A stretch of DNA of 64,000 nucleotides, from assembly GCA_023393455.1 (NCBI GenBank), contig JAEWLJ010000001.1, positions 62,001 to 126,000 on the forward strand. Direction: 5' to 3'. Below, piece after piece: positions 42,193-51,718 of the stretch. The DNA is from Methanobacteriota archaeon. GTDB lineage: Archaea > Halobacteriota > Methanomicrobia > Methanomicrobiales > Methanoculleaceae. Numbering within the stretch: the stretch's first letter is position 1; every line of letters starts with the position of its first letter. Both the position numbers and the translations under genes were made by a program. The notes beneath the pieces are model-generated. The model searched no databases, had not been told where the DNA came from, and was given only the letters and a program-made list of their open reading frames with translations.

Positions 42193-42822
42193 GTGATCTG
42201 CGGAGTGGACGAAGCGGGGAAAGGCTCGGTTCTCGGCCCGATGGTAGTTGCCGCCATCGGCTGCCGCGATGTCGAGGACCTTGCGGATCTTCCCATCCGG
42301 GACTCGAAGGCGCTCCGGCCCAAACAGCGTGAGGCGCTCTACGAGATTCTCTTCCGCGATTTTTCGATAGCGATCGTCACCATCGACGCCTCCGGGATCG
42401 ACGATGCCCGGAGCAGGATGAGCATGAACACCTGCGTGGCCGAACTTCACGCCGAAGCGATCAGGGGGCTCCAGGCGGAGTCGGCCTACGTGGACGCCTG
42501 CGACGTGAACGCGGAACGCTACGGGCGGACGGTTGCAGGGTACCTCGACTTCCCCTGCAAGATCATCGCCGAACACCGCGCCGACGACCGGCACAAGATC
42601 GTCGGCGCGGCGAGCATCATCGCGAAAGTCACCCGCGACCGGGCGATCCGGGAACTGGAGCAGCAGTACGGGGCGATCGGGAGCGGTTACCCCTCCGACG
42701 CAGTGACCGTCGAGTTCCTCCGGGGCTACATCCGGGAGCACGGGAGCCCACCACCCTGCGCCCGCCGGAGCTGGAAGACGGTCACGAACCTCTGCCAGAC
42801 AACCATGCAGGATTTTGCCTGA
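42193..42822 (+). CDS. rnhB: Ribonuclease HII
   Basis: This enzyme of about 209 residues cuts the RNA strand of RNA-DNA hybrids. The active-site motif is ICGVDEAGKGSVLGPMV (residues 2-18), with D and E in D-E-A-G. The other acidic residues are in YVDACD (about 106) and the later AEHRADDRHKIVGAASIIAK block. GTG 42193 is preferred because archaeal family members start just before ICGVDEAG. TTG 42163 would add 10 residues. It is divergent from the TrkA-type gene. Confidence 0.92.
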   Translation: MICGVDEAGKGSVLGPMVVAAIGCRDVEDLADLPIRDSKALRPKQREALYEILFRDFSIAIVTIDASGIDDARSRMSMNTCVAELHAEAIRGLQAESAYVDACDVNAERYGRTVAGYLDFPCKIIAEHRADDRHKIVGAASIIAKVTRDRAIRELEQQYGAIGSGYPSDAVTVEFLRGYIREHGSPPPCARRSWKTVTNLCQTTMQDFA

Positions 42823-42859
42823 CCAAGATTTTATGCCTCACGCGCCCCAACCGTGAGTG

Positions 42860-44191
42860 ATGAACTGGCTCCAGATACTCCTTCTCCTCGTCGCGGCATA
42901 CCTCCTGATAGCCTATTACATCCGCGAACGAGGGCTATTCAAGGATCATGTCATGTTCTTCGGCCCGATCCTCGCCATCAAGACCGAGCGGGTCGGCTTC
43001 TTCGACTGGTTTCAGAAGTTCCGGCGTCCGCTCCGGGTCTACGCAACGCTCGGGGTCCTGATGGTCGTCGTGGTCTCGGCCTTCATGACCCTCGCCCTGC
43101 TCCTTGCCGTTCCCCAGTATCTGGTGCACACACCCGAACCGACCGGGATCTACGATCCGAGGAACCTCCTCGCGATACCGGGTGTCAACCAGGCGATCCC
43201 GATCACCGCGGCCGTCGTCCTCGGCCTCCTCCTCACGATCGTCATCCACGAGTTCGGCCACGCCATCCTCGCCCGGGTCGAGGATATGCGGGTGAAGAGC
43301 ATGGGCCTCCTCATCGCCGTCGTCCCGATAGGGGCGTTCGTCGAGCCAGAAGAGGAGGACGTCGAAGCAGCGAAGGGGATGACGAAGATCCGGATGTTCG
43401 GCGCCGGGATCACGAACAACATCGTCATAGGCCTCGCCTGTTTCGTGGTGATGTTCCTCCTCATCGGGATGGCGACCCCGCTCCCCACACCGCTCGTCCA
43501 GGGAGTCTACCAGGACTACCCCGCGGCCGAGGCAGGGCTCCCCGGCTACTCGGTCATCACGAGCATAAACGGCGTTCCCGTGACGAGCCAGGAGGAGGTC
43601 TCGGCGATCATGGACGGCACGCTGCCGGGGGAGACGGTCACCCTGACGGCAGAAAAGGACGGGGTCGAGAGCACCTACACCCTCACCCTGGATGAATGGC
43701 CGAAAGAGCTCGGCGGCGACCGGGACACCGGGTTCATGGGAGTCTACTACTACAGCGCTCCCGCGGTGAAGGAGCATATCGGAAACATCGCGGATCTCGG
43801 GCTCCTCGCACCGCTCTACCTGACGATAGCCCCGATCGACGCCTTCATCCAGGGCAACTCCCTGCAACTCGGGGTCCTGCTCTCCGATACCCCTGAGCAG
43901 ATCGCCTGGGAAGAGCCGTTCCCCCTCTTCTGGGGCACGGTCCACCTCCTCTTCTGGACAGGGTGGTTCAACCTGCTGGTCGGGATGTTCAACGCCATAC
44001 CGATCGTCCCGCTCGACGGCGGCTACATGATGAAGGAAGGCGTGGAACGGTTCTTCGAGCGGCGGGGCTGGTCCCAATACGCGCAGCGGGTCGTCGCCTC
44101 GATCAGCGGGTTCGTGACGGTGATGCTGATCCTCCTCATCACGATGCCGATGATCGTCGCGGCGCTGCGGTACGTGATGACGATAGGGTAA
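42860..44191 (+). CDS. Site-2 protease family membrane metalloprotease with PDZ domain
   Basis: The 443-residue protein has six or so membrane segments. The zinc site HEFGH is at about residues 129-133, and the second motif LVGMFNAIPIVPLDGG lies near 375-390, with Asp as third ligand. Between them is a PDZ-like domain (about 200-290; SVITSINGVPVTSQEEV). S2P proteases cut membrane-bound regulators. The N-terminal 80 residues form an additional segment pair. GTG 42857 is an equally possible start. The gene follows rnhB by 37 bases and may share its transcript. Confidence 0.87.
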   Translation: MNWLQILLLLVAAYLLIAYYIRERGLFKDHVMFFGPILAIKTERVGFFDWFQKFRRPLRVYATLGVLMVVVVSAFMTLALLLAVPQYLVHTPEPTGIYDPRNLLAIPGVNQAIPITAAVVLGLLLTIVIHEFGHAILARVEDMRVKSMGLLIAVVPIGAFVEPEEEDVEAAKGMTKIRMFGAGITNNIVIGLACFVVMFLLIGMATPLPTPLVQGVYQDYPAAEAGLPGYSVITSINGVPVTSQEEVSAIMDGTLPGETVTLTAEKDGVESTYTLTLDEWPKELGGDRDTGFMGVYYYSAPAVKEHIGNIADLGLLAPLYLTIAPIDAFIQGNSLQLGVLLSDTPEQIAWEEPFPLFWGTVHLLFWTGWFNLLVGMFNAIPIVPLDGGYMMKEGVERFFERRGWSQYAQRVVASISGFVTVMLILLITMPMIVAALRYVMTIG

Positions 44192-44201
44192 TACCCATCT
44201 C

Positions 44202-44206
44202 TTTTT
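44202..44206 (+). terminator. Short T run after the site-2 protease gene
   Basis: CTCTTTTTGG follows the TAA at 44191 by a few bases. The convergent gene ends at 44298. Confidence 0.35.
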
Positions 44207-44297
44207 GGCCGGGATGCTCCGAACGCCTGCCGCGTGCGGCGAGGAAGAGGAGAATCTCTGGAATACTCTCTCAAAAAAGTCGGAGTGGTCTTTATAC

Positions 44298-45560
44298 TCA
44301 GGCGCCGACCCACTCGAGCTCCGGAGTGGCGCCCGCCGCCGTGACGCCGTACTGGACGACCGGCACCCACCGGCAGGCGTCGCCGTCGGCACTCACCGTC
44401 CAGAAGGTGTAGTGCGCACTCGAGAGGTCGCCGGCACTGTTCAGGTGCGCCGGCCCGAAGAGGGGGCCGCCGGACTCCTCTGCGGTTCTCCCGACCGCGG
44501 CCTTCAGCATGGCGACATCCGCGGTACCGGCCTCTGTCCTGGCCATGGCGACGATCCAGAGCGCATCATATGTCGCGAGGCCGTAACCGTCGGGGTGCCG
44601 GCCGAGGGTCTCTCGCATCTTCTGGATGGTGGCCGTGTTCGACGCGACACCCTCCTGGTTCCAGAGCGCCGGGCTGGTGAACTTCGTCTCTGCCGCGAAC
44701 CGGGCGACATTCCCCGTCGCGAGCGGGTCGAGGAGGACGTTGCCGTCGCATCCGTACCACCGGACCTTCGCCAGGTTCTCTGTCGCTACCGCCGCCTCCA
44801 TGATCCTGGCCGCCTCGTCGAGGCTGACCAGGTAGACGGCAACCTTCTCTCTGCCGTGCGCCGCGATCGCCTGCGCCACCCGGGCGTCGAGATCCGTTGT
44901 CACCGCACCAAACTCCCCGCGATCCGGGGTGTACCGGACGCCGTCGAGGACCTTCCCGCCGCCCCTCACGAACGCCGCAGCCGTCAGCGTCTCCAGTTCA
45001 TCGCCCCAGACGTCGCCGCGCCAGACCGGTACGATCGCCGTCACCCCCTGCTTTCTCAGGTGGTATGCCATGACGTCAGCCTGGTAGGTGTCCGGTGGCA
45101 CGAACCGGTAGACGTTGTCGCCCGCGATCCCAAGTGACGGCGCCGTGCTCATGGTGCTGACGACCAGGATCCCGTGCTCGTCGGCATACGCCCGGACAGC
45201 CTCGAGCTCGGCGCTGGTGCTGGGCCCGATGACGATCCGGACGCCCTGCTCATCAAGTGCCCGGAGTCTCGCGAGTGCTGTGGCGGGATCGGCCTTCGTG
45301 TCCTCGATGATGATTCCGACACGCCGCTCCGACCCGGTTGAGGCAAAGTGGTCGTTGATATCCGCGGCCGCCACCTCGAGGGCGATCCGGCTCGCCTCCC
45401 CGCCCCCGGCGTAATCGCCGGAGAGCGGCAGGAGAGCGCCGACGACGAGACCCAGATCCGCCTCCGGCCCTGCAGGGGCCGTCTCCGACCCCATACACCC
45501 GCAGGCGAAAACTGCCGCTGCAAGGAGGAGAAGCACGAATGCTGCTGAAGCGTTTCTCAT
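44298..45560 (-). CDS. Orphan LIV-type solute-binding lipoprotein
   Basis: The 420-residue lipoprotein (lipobox CGC near residues 20-22) is of the periplasmic binding protein type 1 family. VVGALLPLSGDYAGGGEASRI (about 39-59) is the family start, followed by IGPSTSAELEAV and VVSTMSTAPSLG. Such proteins bind branched-chain amino acids, amides or urea. No LivH/M/G/F-like permease or ATPase genes adjoin it, so it either serves a transporter encoded elsewhere or acts as a sensor. The following 199 bases (45561-45759) hold no gene that I can see. Confidence 0.87.
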   Translation of the reverse strand: MRNASAAFVLLLLAAAVFACGCMGSETAPAGPEADLGLVVGALLPLSGDYAGGGEASRIALEVAAADINDHFASTGSERRVGIIIEDTKADPATALARLRALDEQGVRIVIGPSTSAELEAVRAYADEHGILVVSTMSTAPSLGIAGDNVYRFVPPDTYQADVMAYHLRKQGVTAIVPVWRGDVWGDELETLTAAAFVRGGGKVLDGVRYTPDRGEFGAVTTDLDARVAQAIAAHGREKVAVYLVSLDEAARIMEAAVATENLAKVRWYGCDGNVLLDPLATGNVARFAAETKFTSPALWNQEGVASNTATIQKMRETLGRHPDGYGLATYDALWIVAMARTEAGTADVAMLKAAVGRTAEESGGPLFGPAHLNSAGDLSSAHYTFWTVSADGDACRWVPVVQYGVTAAGATPELEWVGA

Positions 45561-45759
45561 AGGATTTACTCTATGAGATGAGGAATAACCATTTCGTTTT
45601 TGCCCGCATCTGCACGGTGAATTAGACCGAAAAACAGCCAGAGACGGAAGATTTTACCTCCCGGAGGATCGAGGACGCCTCACGCCGGGCGCGTCTTCGG
45701 CCGGCACGGGCGATACCGGGATATGCGTCTCAAAAAAAGGGGGGAATGCAGGCTTACTG

Positions 45760-46839
45760 CTATTCTCCCTCCCCCATCAGGTTCTGCGCCCTCTTCTGTA
45801 TCTCCGCGTCGATATTGGTATCGATGCTCCTTGCCGCCTCTTCCGCAGCCCTGAGCGCCTCCGGGCCCGGGATCTCCCCGAGGATATCCTCTGAGGGAAG
45901 TTCCGTGCCTTCCGGGATATCTGCGGACTCGGCGGTGGCGCCGAGATATTCGGCGGCCTGCTTGACGACGCTCGAGAGCTCGAACGGGAAGATGATCTTC
46001 GTCGCCTGACCGTCGGCCATCTTCTTCAAGGCATCGAGCGAGAGGACCGTGATCGCCCGCTTATCAAGCGGCCGGGTGCCGACCGAGAGGATGCGCAGCC
46101 CCTGCGCCTCGCCCTGCGCCTGCAGGATCCGGGAGAGCCGCTCGCCCTCCGCACGGAGGATCTTGCTCTGCCGCTCGCCCTCGGCCTCGAGGATGATGCT
46201 CTGCCGGTTCCCCTCAGCCTTGAGGATCGCCGCCCGCTTCTCGCCGTCCGCACGGAGGATCGCGGCACGCCGCTCCCGCTCGGCCGCGGTCTGTTCGGTC
46301 ATCGCCTGCTTGACCGCGCCCACCGGGTCGACCTCCTTGATCTCCACCCGCTCGACCTTCACGCCCCAGGCATCGGTCTCCCGGTCCAGGATATCCCGGA
46401 GACGGGCGTTGATGACGTCCCGGTTGTAGAGGACCTCGTCGAGCTCCATGTCGCCGATGATCCCTCGAAGACTCGTCTGGGCGAGGGCCACCGTCGCCGA
46501 CCGGTAGTTCATCACCTCGAAGTAGGCCTTCTCGGGATCGATCACCCGGACATAGACGATCGCGTCGACGTTCGTCGGGGAGTTGTCCTTCGTGATCACC
46601 TCCTGCCGCGGGACGTCCATCACCTCGGTCCGGAGGTCGAGTTTCTTGACCACCGTGACCAGCGGGACCACCCACCGGAACCCGGGGTTCATCCTCCCGA
46701 TGTATCGCCCCAGACGGATCTGGAGGCCCTGTTCGTACGGCTGGACGATCACCACGCCACGGGAGAATATGATGATGATGACGATGATGAGAAAGACCGT
46801 GATAAGCCCGGTCCATGGAAACTCTCCGGTAAGAAGCAT
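45760..46839 (-). CDS. SPFH/stomatin (band 7) family membrane protein
   Basis: The 359-residue protein has an N-terminal membrane segment (about 10-28), then the band 7 domain (about 30-190) with VVIVQPYEQGLQIRLGRYIG. A long coiled coil with repeated RAAILRADGEKRAAILKAEG-like units (about 185-250) and a C-terminal region follow. Stomatins form large ring oligomers that organise membrane microdomains. The start at 46839 is set by the upstream NfeD gene, whose stop precedes it by one base. The pairing with NfeD is a conserved operon. Confidence 0.9.
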   Translation of the reverse strand: MLLTGEFPWTGLITVFLIIVIIIIFSRGVVIVQPYEQGLQIRLGRYIGRMNPGFRWVVPLVTVVKKLDLRTEVMDVPRQEVITKDNSPTNVDAIVYVRVIDPEKAYFEVMNYRSATVALAQTSLRGIIGDMELDEVLYNRDVINARLRDILDRETDAWGVKVERVEIKEVDPVGAVKQAMTEQTAAERERRAAILRADGEKRAAILKAEGNRQSIILEAEGERQSKILRAEGERLSRILQAQGEAQGLRILSVGTRPLDKRAITVLSLDALKKMADGQATKIIFPFELSSVVKQAAEYLGATAESADIPEGTELPSEDILGEIPGPEALRAAEEAARSIDTNIDAEIQKRAQNLMGEGE

Positions 46840-46840
46840 T

Positions 46841-47299
46841 TTACACAATCTCCTTTACAACAACATGCACCCCTTCGGAGCGCACGACAATAACCCTTCG
46901 CCCGACCGGGATGCTTCCGGACTCGGAACGGGCGCTCCAATCCATGCTTCCGAGCCGCACCTTCCCCGCAAGCGTCTCCGGATCGACCGGTGTGACCACA
47001 GTCCCTTCCAGACCGATGAGCGAGTCCCGGGAGAGGGTCGTCGGCGGCTCTTTCCCCGGCGTCAACCGGCTATAGAGCCATACGGTGACCGAGGCCGCCA
47101 CGATTGCCGCCAGAACCCCGACGATGAGGCCGGTTGGAGAACTGAGGATATCGACGCCGAGGAGGAGGAGGACTCCGAGGATGACCAGGACCGTTGCCGG
47201 GACGGCGATGAAATACCCGGGCTGATAGACCTCCACCAGGAGCAGCACCGCCCCGAGCACGATCAGGATCCAGCCGAGAGCGATCCCCTCTGTAAGCAT
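46841..47299 (-). CDS. NfeD family membrane protein
   Basis: The 152-residue protein has three or four membrane segments (about 5-90) followed by an OB-fold NfeD domain (SLIGLEGTVVTPVDPETLAGKV, about 95-116). NfeD proteins work with stomatins. This is the short form without a protease domain. The ATG at 47299 lacks a ribosome-binding site, but a TATA-like TTTTATTCC lies about 20-30 bases upstream, so a leaderless transcript is probable. The stomatin gene starts one base after its stop. Confidence 0.88.
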   Translation of the reverse strand: MLTEGIALGWILIVLGAVLLLVEVYQPGYFIAVPATVLVILGVLLLLGVDILSSPTGLIVGVLAAIVAASVTVWLYSRLTPGKEPPTTLSRDSLIGLEGTVVTPVDPETLAGKVRLGSMDWSARSESGSIPVGRRVIVVRSEGVHVVVKEIV

Positions 47300-47348
47300 A
47301 AGGAGGAATGGGCCGGGGCGGAATAAAAGAGTATGGAATAGTTTGCCT

Positions 47349-48320
47349 TCAGGCACCGGCCGCAAGATTCAGGCGGGCAAAGAGCATCGGGGCGCCGAAC
47401 GAGACCCAGGCACCGGCGGCGGCGGCCCGGAGATACAGGAGGAGGTAAGCAGCCCAGGCGGGGTCCTGCGGAATGAGGAGGCCGAATCCGAACCAGATCA
47501 CTCCTGTCACGAAGATCCCGATGGCGTAGCGGACGAGGCGGACCGATCCCTTTCCGACGGCGCACATGCTTCCCCGGTGATGCTCTGCGGCGGCACCGGC
47601 GGCGAACCCGAAGAAGAGCCCTGATGCCGTGACGGCATCCAGGAGGGAGAGCGGGTGGATCGGCTCGCCGGACCGCTCGAGCGCTCCGGCCGCCCAGGAC
47701 GCGGGAATCTGCCAGTCCCCGAGAGAGGCGAGGGCGGCAAAGGAGAGTAGCGCCAGGATGAGGGAGCCTGCAAACGCGAGGAGCACCTGCCGGGAGAGCC
47801 GGAAGGCGGCGATCCTGCGGCCCACCGGTCCCTCAAGTGCGAGAAACCCGATGAGGACGACGATCCCGACCGCCCAGCCCGCGATGACGTCCATCGGGAA
47901 GTGGACCCCGAGCACGACCCGGGATGCGCCGATCAGAAAGATCAGAGCGACCGCAAAGAGAGAGAGCCACCGACGCCCGGCGTCTGCGGCGACAAGCCCC
48001 CAGAACGTCGCCGCACCCTGGGCGTGCGCTGACGGCAATCCGAACGATGGATGACTCCCGAGCGCCCGGACCTCCGGGCTGACCCAGTAGGGGCGGGGGA
48101 GGTGGAACGCGACCTTGAGGGCCTCGTTGAGCCCGCCCGAGATTCCCAGGAGGAGCCCGAGGCGGAGCCCGAGACGCGGATCCCAGCACCAGTAGAGGAT
48201 CGCGACGACGAGCAGGTAGAACTCGGGCTGCCCAAGGAGCGAGAAGAACTGCATCGGGATTGTGAGCCACGCCGCCTGATCCTGGAGCGTCTGGATGAGT
48301 GCAATCTGGAAGTCGGTCAT
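47349..48320 (-). CDS. PAP2 superfamily membrane phosphatase
   Basis: The 323-residue protein has the three PAP2 motifs: K-x6-RP (KVAFHLPRP, about 69-77), PSAHAQG (about 96-102) and SRVVLGVHFPMDVIAG (about 128-143). The second is usually PSGH; Ala replaces Gly here. The family removes phosphate from lipids such as undecaprenyl or dolichyl pyrophosphate. The C-terminal half adds membrane segments. It overlaps marC by four bases, so the two share a transcript. Confidence 0.87.
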   Translation of the reverse strand: MTDFQIALIQTLQDQAAWLTIPMQFFSLLGQPEFYLLVVAILYWCWDPRLGLRLGLLLGISGGLNEALKVAFHLPRPYWVSPEVRALGSHPSFGLPSAHAQGAATFWGLVAADAGRRWLSLFAVALIFLIGASRVVLGVHFPMDVIAGWAVGIVVLIGFLALEGPVGRRIAAFRLSRQVLLAFAGSLILALLSFAALASLGDWQIPASWAAGALERSGEPIHPLSLLDAVTASGLFFGFAAGAAAEHHRGSMCAVGKGSVRLVRYAIGIFVTGVIWFGFGLLIPQDPAWAAYLLLYLRAAAAGAWVSFGAPMLFARLNLAAGA

Positions 48321-48973
48321 ATCACCCCGGAAAGATCAAGATTCACGAGGAGTTGGGGCATCGCCGCCGCGATCCCGTTGATGATGAACTGGATGGCTAT
48401 CGCGAGCACGATGATCGCCATCAGTTTCGGGACGACCCGGAGCCCCCCTTCTCCGATGAGAGAGAAGATCCAGGGTCCGTAGATCATTCCGACGTAGGAG
48501 ATGCTGAGGGCCACGATGATCCCGAGGAAGACAGCGAGGAGGCCATAGAGGCCCTCCGGTCCCGAGGCGAGCAGGATCACCGTCGTGATCGTCCCCGGCC
48601 CGGCCGAGAGCGGGAAGGCCAGCGGGACAACAGAGATGTGTTCCAGGTTCTCGGCCGAGTAGGTCTCGCCCCTCGTGCCGAGCATCCCGGTCGCCACGCT
48701 GACGAGCAGGATACCGCCGGCGATCTGGAACGCCGGGACGGTGATGTTGAAGATCGTGAAGATCAGCTGCCCGGTGAGGGCGAAGAAAGCGAGCACGATG
48801 AAGGCTATCTTCATGGAAGAATTGATGATCTGCCGGCATTCACACTCTGCCATCCCCTTGGTGAGCGCCGTGTAGACGGCAACCGTAGAGGCCGGATTCA
48901 TGACGGCGACGATCGACGCGATCGCGATCAGGCTGAAACTCAGAAACTCGGCAAGTTGAGCGATCAGGTCCAT
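48317..48973 (-). CDS. MarC family integral membrane protein
   Basis: The 218-residue protein has six membrane segments and the MarC signature IASIVAVMNPASTVAVYTAL (about 19-38), with N-P-x-S/G, and PLAFPLSAGPGTITTVILL (about 116-134) with its inverted-repeat partner. Despite the name, a role in drug resistance is not established for the family. It is the first gene of a two-gene unit with the PAP2 phosphatase. Confidence 0.88.
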   Translation of the reverse strand: MDLIAQLAEFLSFSLIAIASIVAVMNPASTVAVYTALTKGMAECECRQIINSSMKIAFIVLAFFALTGQLIFTIFNITVPAFQIAGGILLVSVATGMLGTRGETYSAENLEHISVVPLAFPLSAGPGTITTVILLASGPEGLYGLLAVFLGIIVALSISYVGMIYGPWIFSLIGEGGLRVVPKLMAIIVLAIAIQFIINGIAAAMPQLLVNLDLSGVI

Positions 48974-49033
48974 TCCGGATCACCACGCCTGAAGGTCATG
49001 TAAGGAGGTATGCGCCCCGGTAACATAGGTAAC

Positions 49034-50332
49034 TTACGGTTTTTTGGCTGTAGAGGCAACTTTAGATTTTCTTCGCGCAGAGGTAACGTTAGGTTTTTTT
49101 CGTGCAGGGGTAACGTTAGGTTTTCTTCCTGCAGGGGTAACGTCAGGTTTATTCTCTGCCGCAACCGCTTCGGGAACGTGAACAGCAGGGAATGCATCGA
49201 GGAGCGCACGCGTCAGGTCCGCACCGAGCGACGGCTGGACGGACTCGAGCCAGAGGAAGAATCCGGCCATATGGGGCGTCCGCCGGCTCTCGAACTTAAA
49301 CCCGCCGGTCCGGCTCGGCACCATTTTGAGATACTCCTTCTTGTTCCGGGTTCGCAGGTAGATGATCGGCCGGTACTCCGGGATGTTCACGGCCAGGATG
49401 ACCTTCGAGAACTCCTTCTGGATCGTCTCGGGGTCGTAGGTCTTCCCCTTGATCCTGATCGGGTAGCGGGCATCAAGCATCCGCATGGCGGAGGGATAGA
49501 GTCCCCCGAAGAGGACTTTCTTCACGATCGGCGGGACCTCGTCCGGGGTGCCGAGTTCCCCGACGCCTTGCTTCGAGGTGACGGCGGCGATGATGTTCTG
49601 CATCCGTTCGTCGTGCAGTTTCTTGTAGTCGAACGGCCGGCGGGGCGGGATATCGGTGATCGAGACCAATTTCGGGTGCCGGATCTGCCGTTGCGAGCTT
49701 TGTTTGAGATCCCGGGGTCGGATCAGGGCTTTCAAATCCTCGCAACTCGGGGTGGTGAGGAGGACGTTGTCGGGCTCCTTGAGGAGGCGGCGGACAACAG
49801 CCGTCCGGGATATGTCGACCGAGGAGATGAGGAGGAACGGCACGGTCGGTTGACCGTAGAGGTAACCGAAGAGCTGCTTCTTGTAGTGGATCTCCGCCTC
49901 GAACTCTTTTAGATCGGCAGGGGAGGTGATGATCTCGCCGAACGTCAGCGCCCCGGTATGGTCGACGAGCACCATGTCGACCTCGGCGAGGTCCTGGCCG
50001 TTTCCCCGGACCTTGATATCACCGATGTTCGAGTAGAAGAGCCCGTTCTGCCCGAGTTGCGCGCGCTTGACCTTCGACGGTCCGTCGGCCCCCCGGGCCA
50101 CGACGGAGCGGATGAGGTCGGTCCGTAGCGAGAGGTCGAGGGTCATCTCGTAGACGATCGCCTCAAACCACCGCCCTTCGGCGGTTCGCATCTCGGGAAG
50201 ATCCTCGGAGAAGAGTTTTTTTCGATCTGCGGGGCGCAGGTGGCGCAGCGCTCTCATGATGATCGCCCGCGTCGGCTGGAGCGAGCTGAAGTTTTTGTCG
50301 AGCCACGTAATCATCTGTAACATTCGTTCCAC
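49034..50332 (-). CDS. Hypothetical protein, possible PD-(D/E)XK nuclease fold with basic repeat tail
   Basis: This is a 432-residue protein of unknown family. Residues about 95-140 hold EVDMVLVDHTGALTFGEI, followed by YKKQLFGYLYG, an E-x-D-x13-G-E-I layout that resembles a PD-(D/E)XK nuclease core with a following helix. Residues 60-80 and 200-350 are well-structured but unrecognised. The tail (about 395-432) is basic with four 9-residue units like KPNVTPARK, encoded by 27-base tandem repeats. It may bind DNA. It stands alone, and the flank 50333-50513 has no gene. Confidence 0.6.
   Translation of the reverse strand: MERMLQMITWLDKNFSSLQPTRAIIMRALRHLRPADRKKLFSEDLPEMRTAEGRWFEAIVYEMTLDLSLRTDLIRSVVARGADGPSKVKRAQLGQNGLFYSNIGDIKVRGNGQDLAEVDMVLVDHTGALTFGEIITSPADLKEFEAEIHYKKQLFGYLYGQPTVPFLLISSVDISRTAVVRRLLKEPDNVLLTTPSCEDLKALIRPRDLKQSSQRQIRHPKLVSITDIPPRRPFDYKKLHDERMQNIIAAVTSKQGVGELGTPDEVPPIVKKVLFGGLYPSAMRMLDARYPIRIKGKTYDPETIQKEFSKVILAVNIPEYRPIIYLRTRNKKEYLKMVPSRTGGFKFESRRTPHMAGFFLWLESVQPSLGADLTRALLDAFPAVHVPEAVAAENKPDVTPAGRKPNVTPARKKPNVTSARRKSKVASTAKKP
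49050..49157 (-). repeat. Four 27-base tandem repeats encoding a basic tail
   Basis: Units at 49050-49076, 49077-49103, 49104-49130 and 49131-49157 encode nine-residue units such as KPNVTPARK and KPNVTSARR. The last copies toward the stop are more degenerate. Lys/Pro/Ala-rich units of this kind resemble histone H1-like tails. Confidence 0.85.
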
Positions 50333-50513
50333 ACAGCTTGGGTATTGCTATCGTATTGAGGACCGGATGACGGTCGGAGCACGTTCAGACATGGGAGTCT
50401 ATCGTCTTGCAAGTGCTCATAGAGTTTCCGGTCTCCATGGCTATGAAATTACGCATGCATCACCACCACAAGGGGTGGCAATGTGATCGCCCGCCCGGGT
50501 CCTGCAGGACAGG

Positions 50514-51707
50514 TCACTCGTAGCGGAGCGCCTCGATGGGGTTCAACTGCGCCGCCTTCCATGAGGGGTAGAACCCGGCGACGATGCTTGTTCCGATGCC
50601 GAAGGCCATCGCAAAGGCGACATAACCGATCACCACGGAGATGGGGATTCCCGCCTCCCCCGAGACGGCGAAGTCGGCGAAGAGGACACTTATGGAGGCA
50701 GAGGCATAGAAGGCGACCACCGTGCTCACGATGCCGCCGATGATGCTTCCTGTGACCCCGAGGAACAGGCTCTCGTAGAGGAACATCCGGAGAACCTCCC
50801 GTTTTCGCGCCCCGATACTCCGCATCAGCCCGATCTCCGCCGTCCGCTCCGTAACCGATATGATCATGACGTTCAAGATGCTCACGCTCGCGATGAGGAG
50901 CGACACCCCGCCGATACCGAGCAGGAAGACGTTCATGGCGTCGAGGGTCTCGTAGTAGAGCTCCAGGATCTCGCGCGAGTCCAGGATGTCCACGACCTCG
51001 CTCCTGCGGTTGATCTGCTGGTCGATGGCGGCCTTAACATCCTCGATTGCGGAGAGGTCGCTCACCTTCACGACGACCCGGGTGTAGTCCTGTGGCCCAT
51101 GCCGCTCCCTGTACCAGTCCTCCGTGACGATGATGGCATAATCGGGGTTGATGTCGATGCCCATCCCCCGCTCTGCCGCGACCCCCAGGACACGGACGCT
51201 CTCGCCCCCGACCTCGATGCGGCTTCCCGGATGAAGGTTGAGTTCGTCGGCAAGGAGCGCGCCCACCATCACCCCCGACGACCTTGCCGGCGGGTAGAGA
51301 CCCGCCTCCAGATCGATCAAGGATGGGATGTCAGCTGCGGGCATGGCATATATCGTCGCGAAGCCGCTCGTATCCCGCACCCGCAACCGGTCGGACGCAA
51401 CGATCATGGGAACGACGCGGTGCTCTCCCGCGGCCTTCTCTATCAGCCCAACGTTCTTCGTGGAGATGCTTGCCGCAAGGGCGCTTCGGGGATCGAAGGG
51501 GTCGCCGCTCGATGCCGCGAGGTGGGGGGTGACGAGCACGGTGTCGCTCACGTCCGCGACCATCCCCCCGACGAGCGTCGAGAGGCTGCTGCCCATGATG
51601 CCGAGGGAGGCGATGGCGATGACACCGATGACGATGCCGACCGTTGCGAGGAACGACCGGACTCTGTGCCGCCCGAGGTTCCGGACCGCGAGATCGATGA
51701 AGATCAT
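50514..51707 (-). CDS. MacB/FtsX-type ABC exporter permease A
   Basis: The 397-residue protein has one N-terminal membrane segment (NLGRHRVRSFLATVGIVIG), a long extracytoplasmic MacB_PCD domain (about 40-260) and three C-terminal segments with the FtsX motif GLMRSIGARKREVLRMFLYE (about 293-312). ATG 51707 has GGGGTG as ribosome-binding site; GTG 51716 is possible. It is a paralogue of the next gene upstream. Together with the ATPase gene they form a MacB-type exporter or mechanotransmission complex. Confidence 0.88.
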   Translation of the reverse strand: MIFIDLAVRNLGRHRVRSFLATVGIVIGVIAIASLGIMGSSLSTLVGGMVADVSDTVLVTPHLAASSGDPFDPRSALAASISTKNVGLIEKAAGEHRVVPMIVASDRLRVRDTSGFATIYAMPAADIPSLIDLEAGLYPPARSSGVMVGALLADELNLHPGSRIEVGGESVRVLGVAAERGMGIDINPDYAIIVTEDWYRERHGPQDYTRVVVKVSDLSAIEDVKAAIDQQINRRSEVVDILDSREILELYYETLDAMNVFLLGIGGVSLLIASVSILNVMIISVTERTAEIGLMRSIGARKREVLRMFLYESLFLGVTGSIIGGIVSTVVAFYASASISVLFADFAVSGEAGIPISVVIGYVAFAMAFGIGTSIVAGFYPSWKAAQLNPIEALRYE

Positions 51708-51718
51708 GCCCGGCACCC

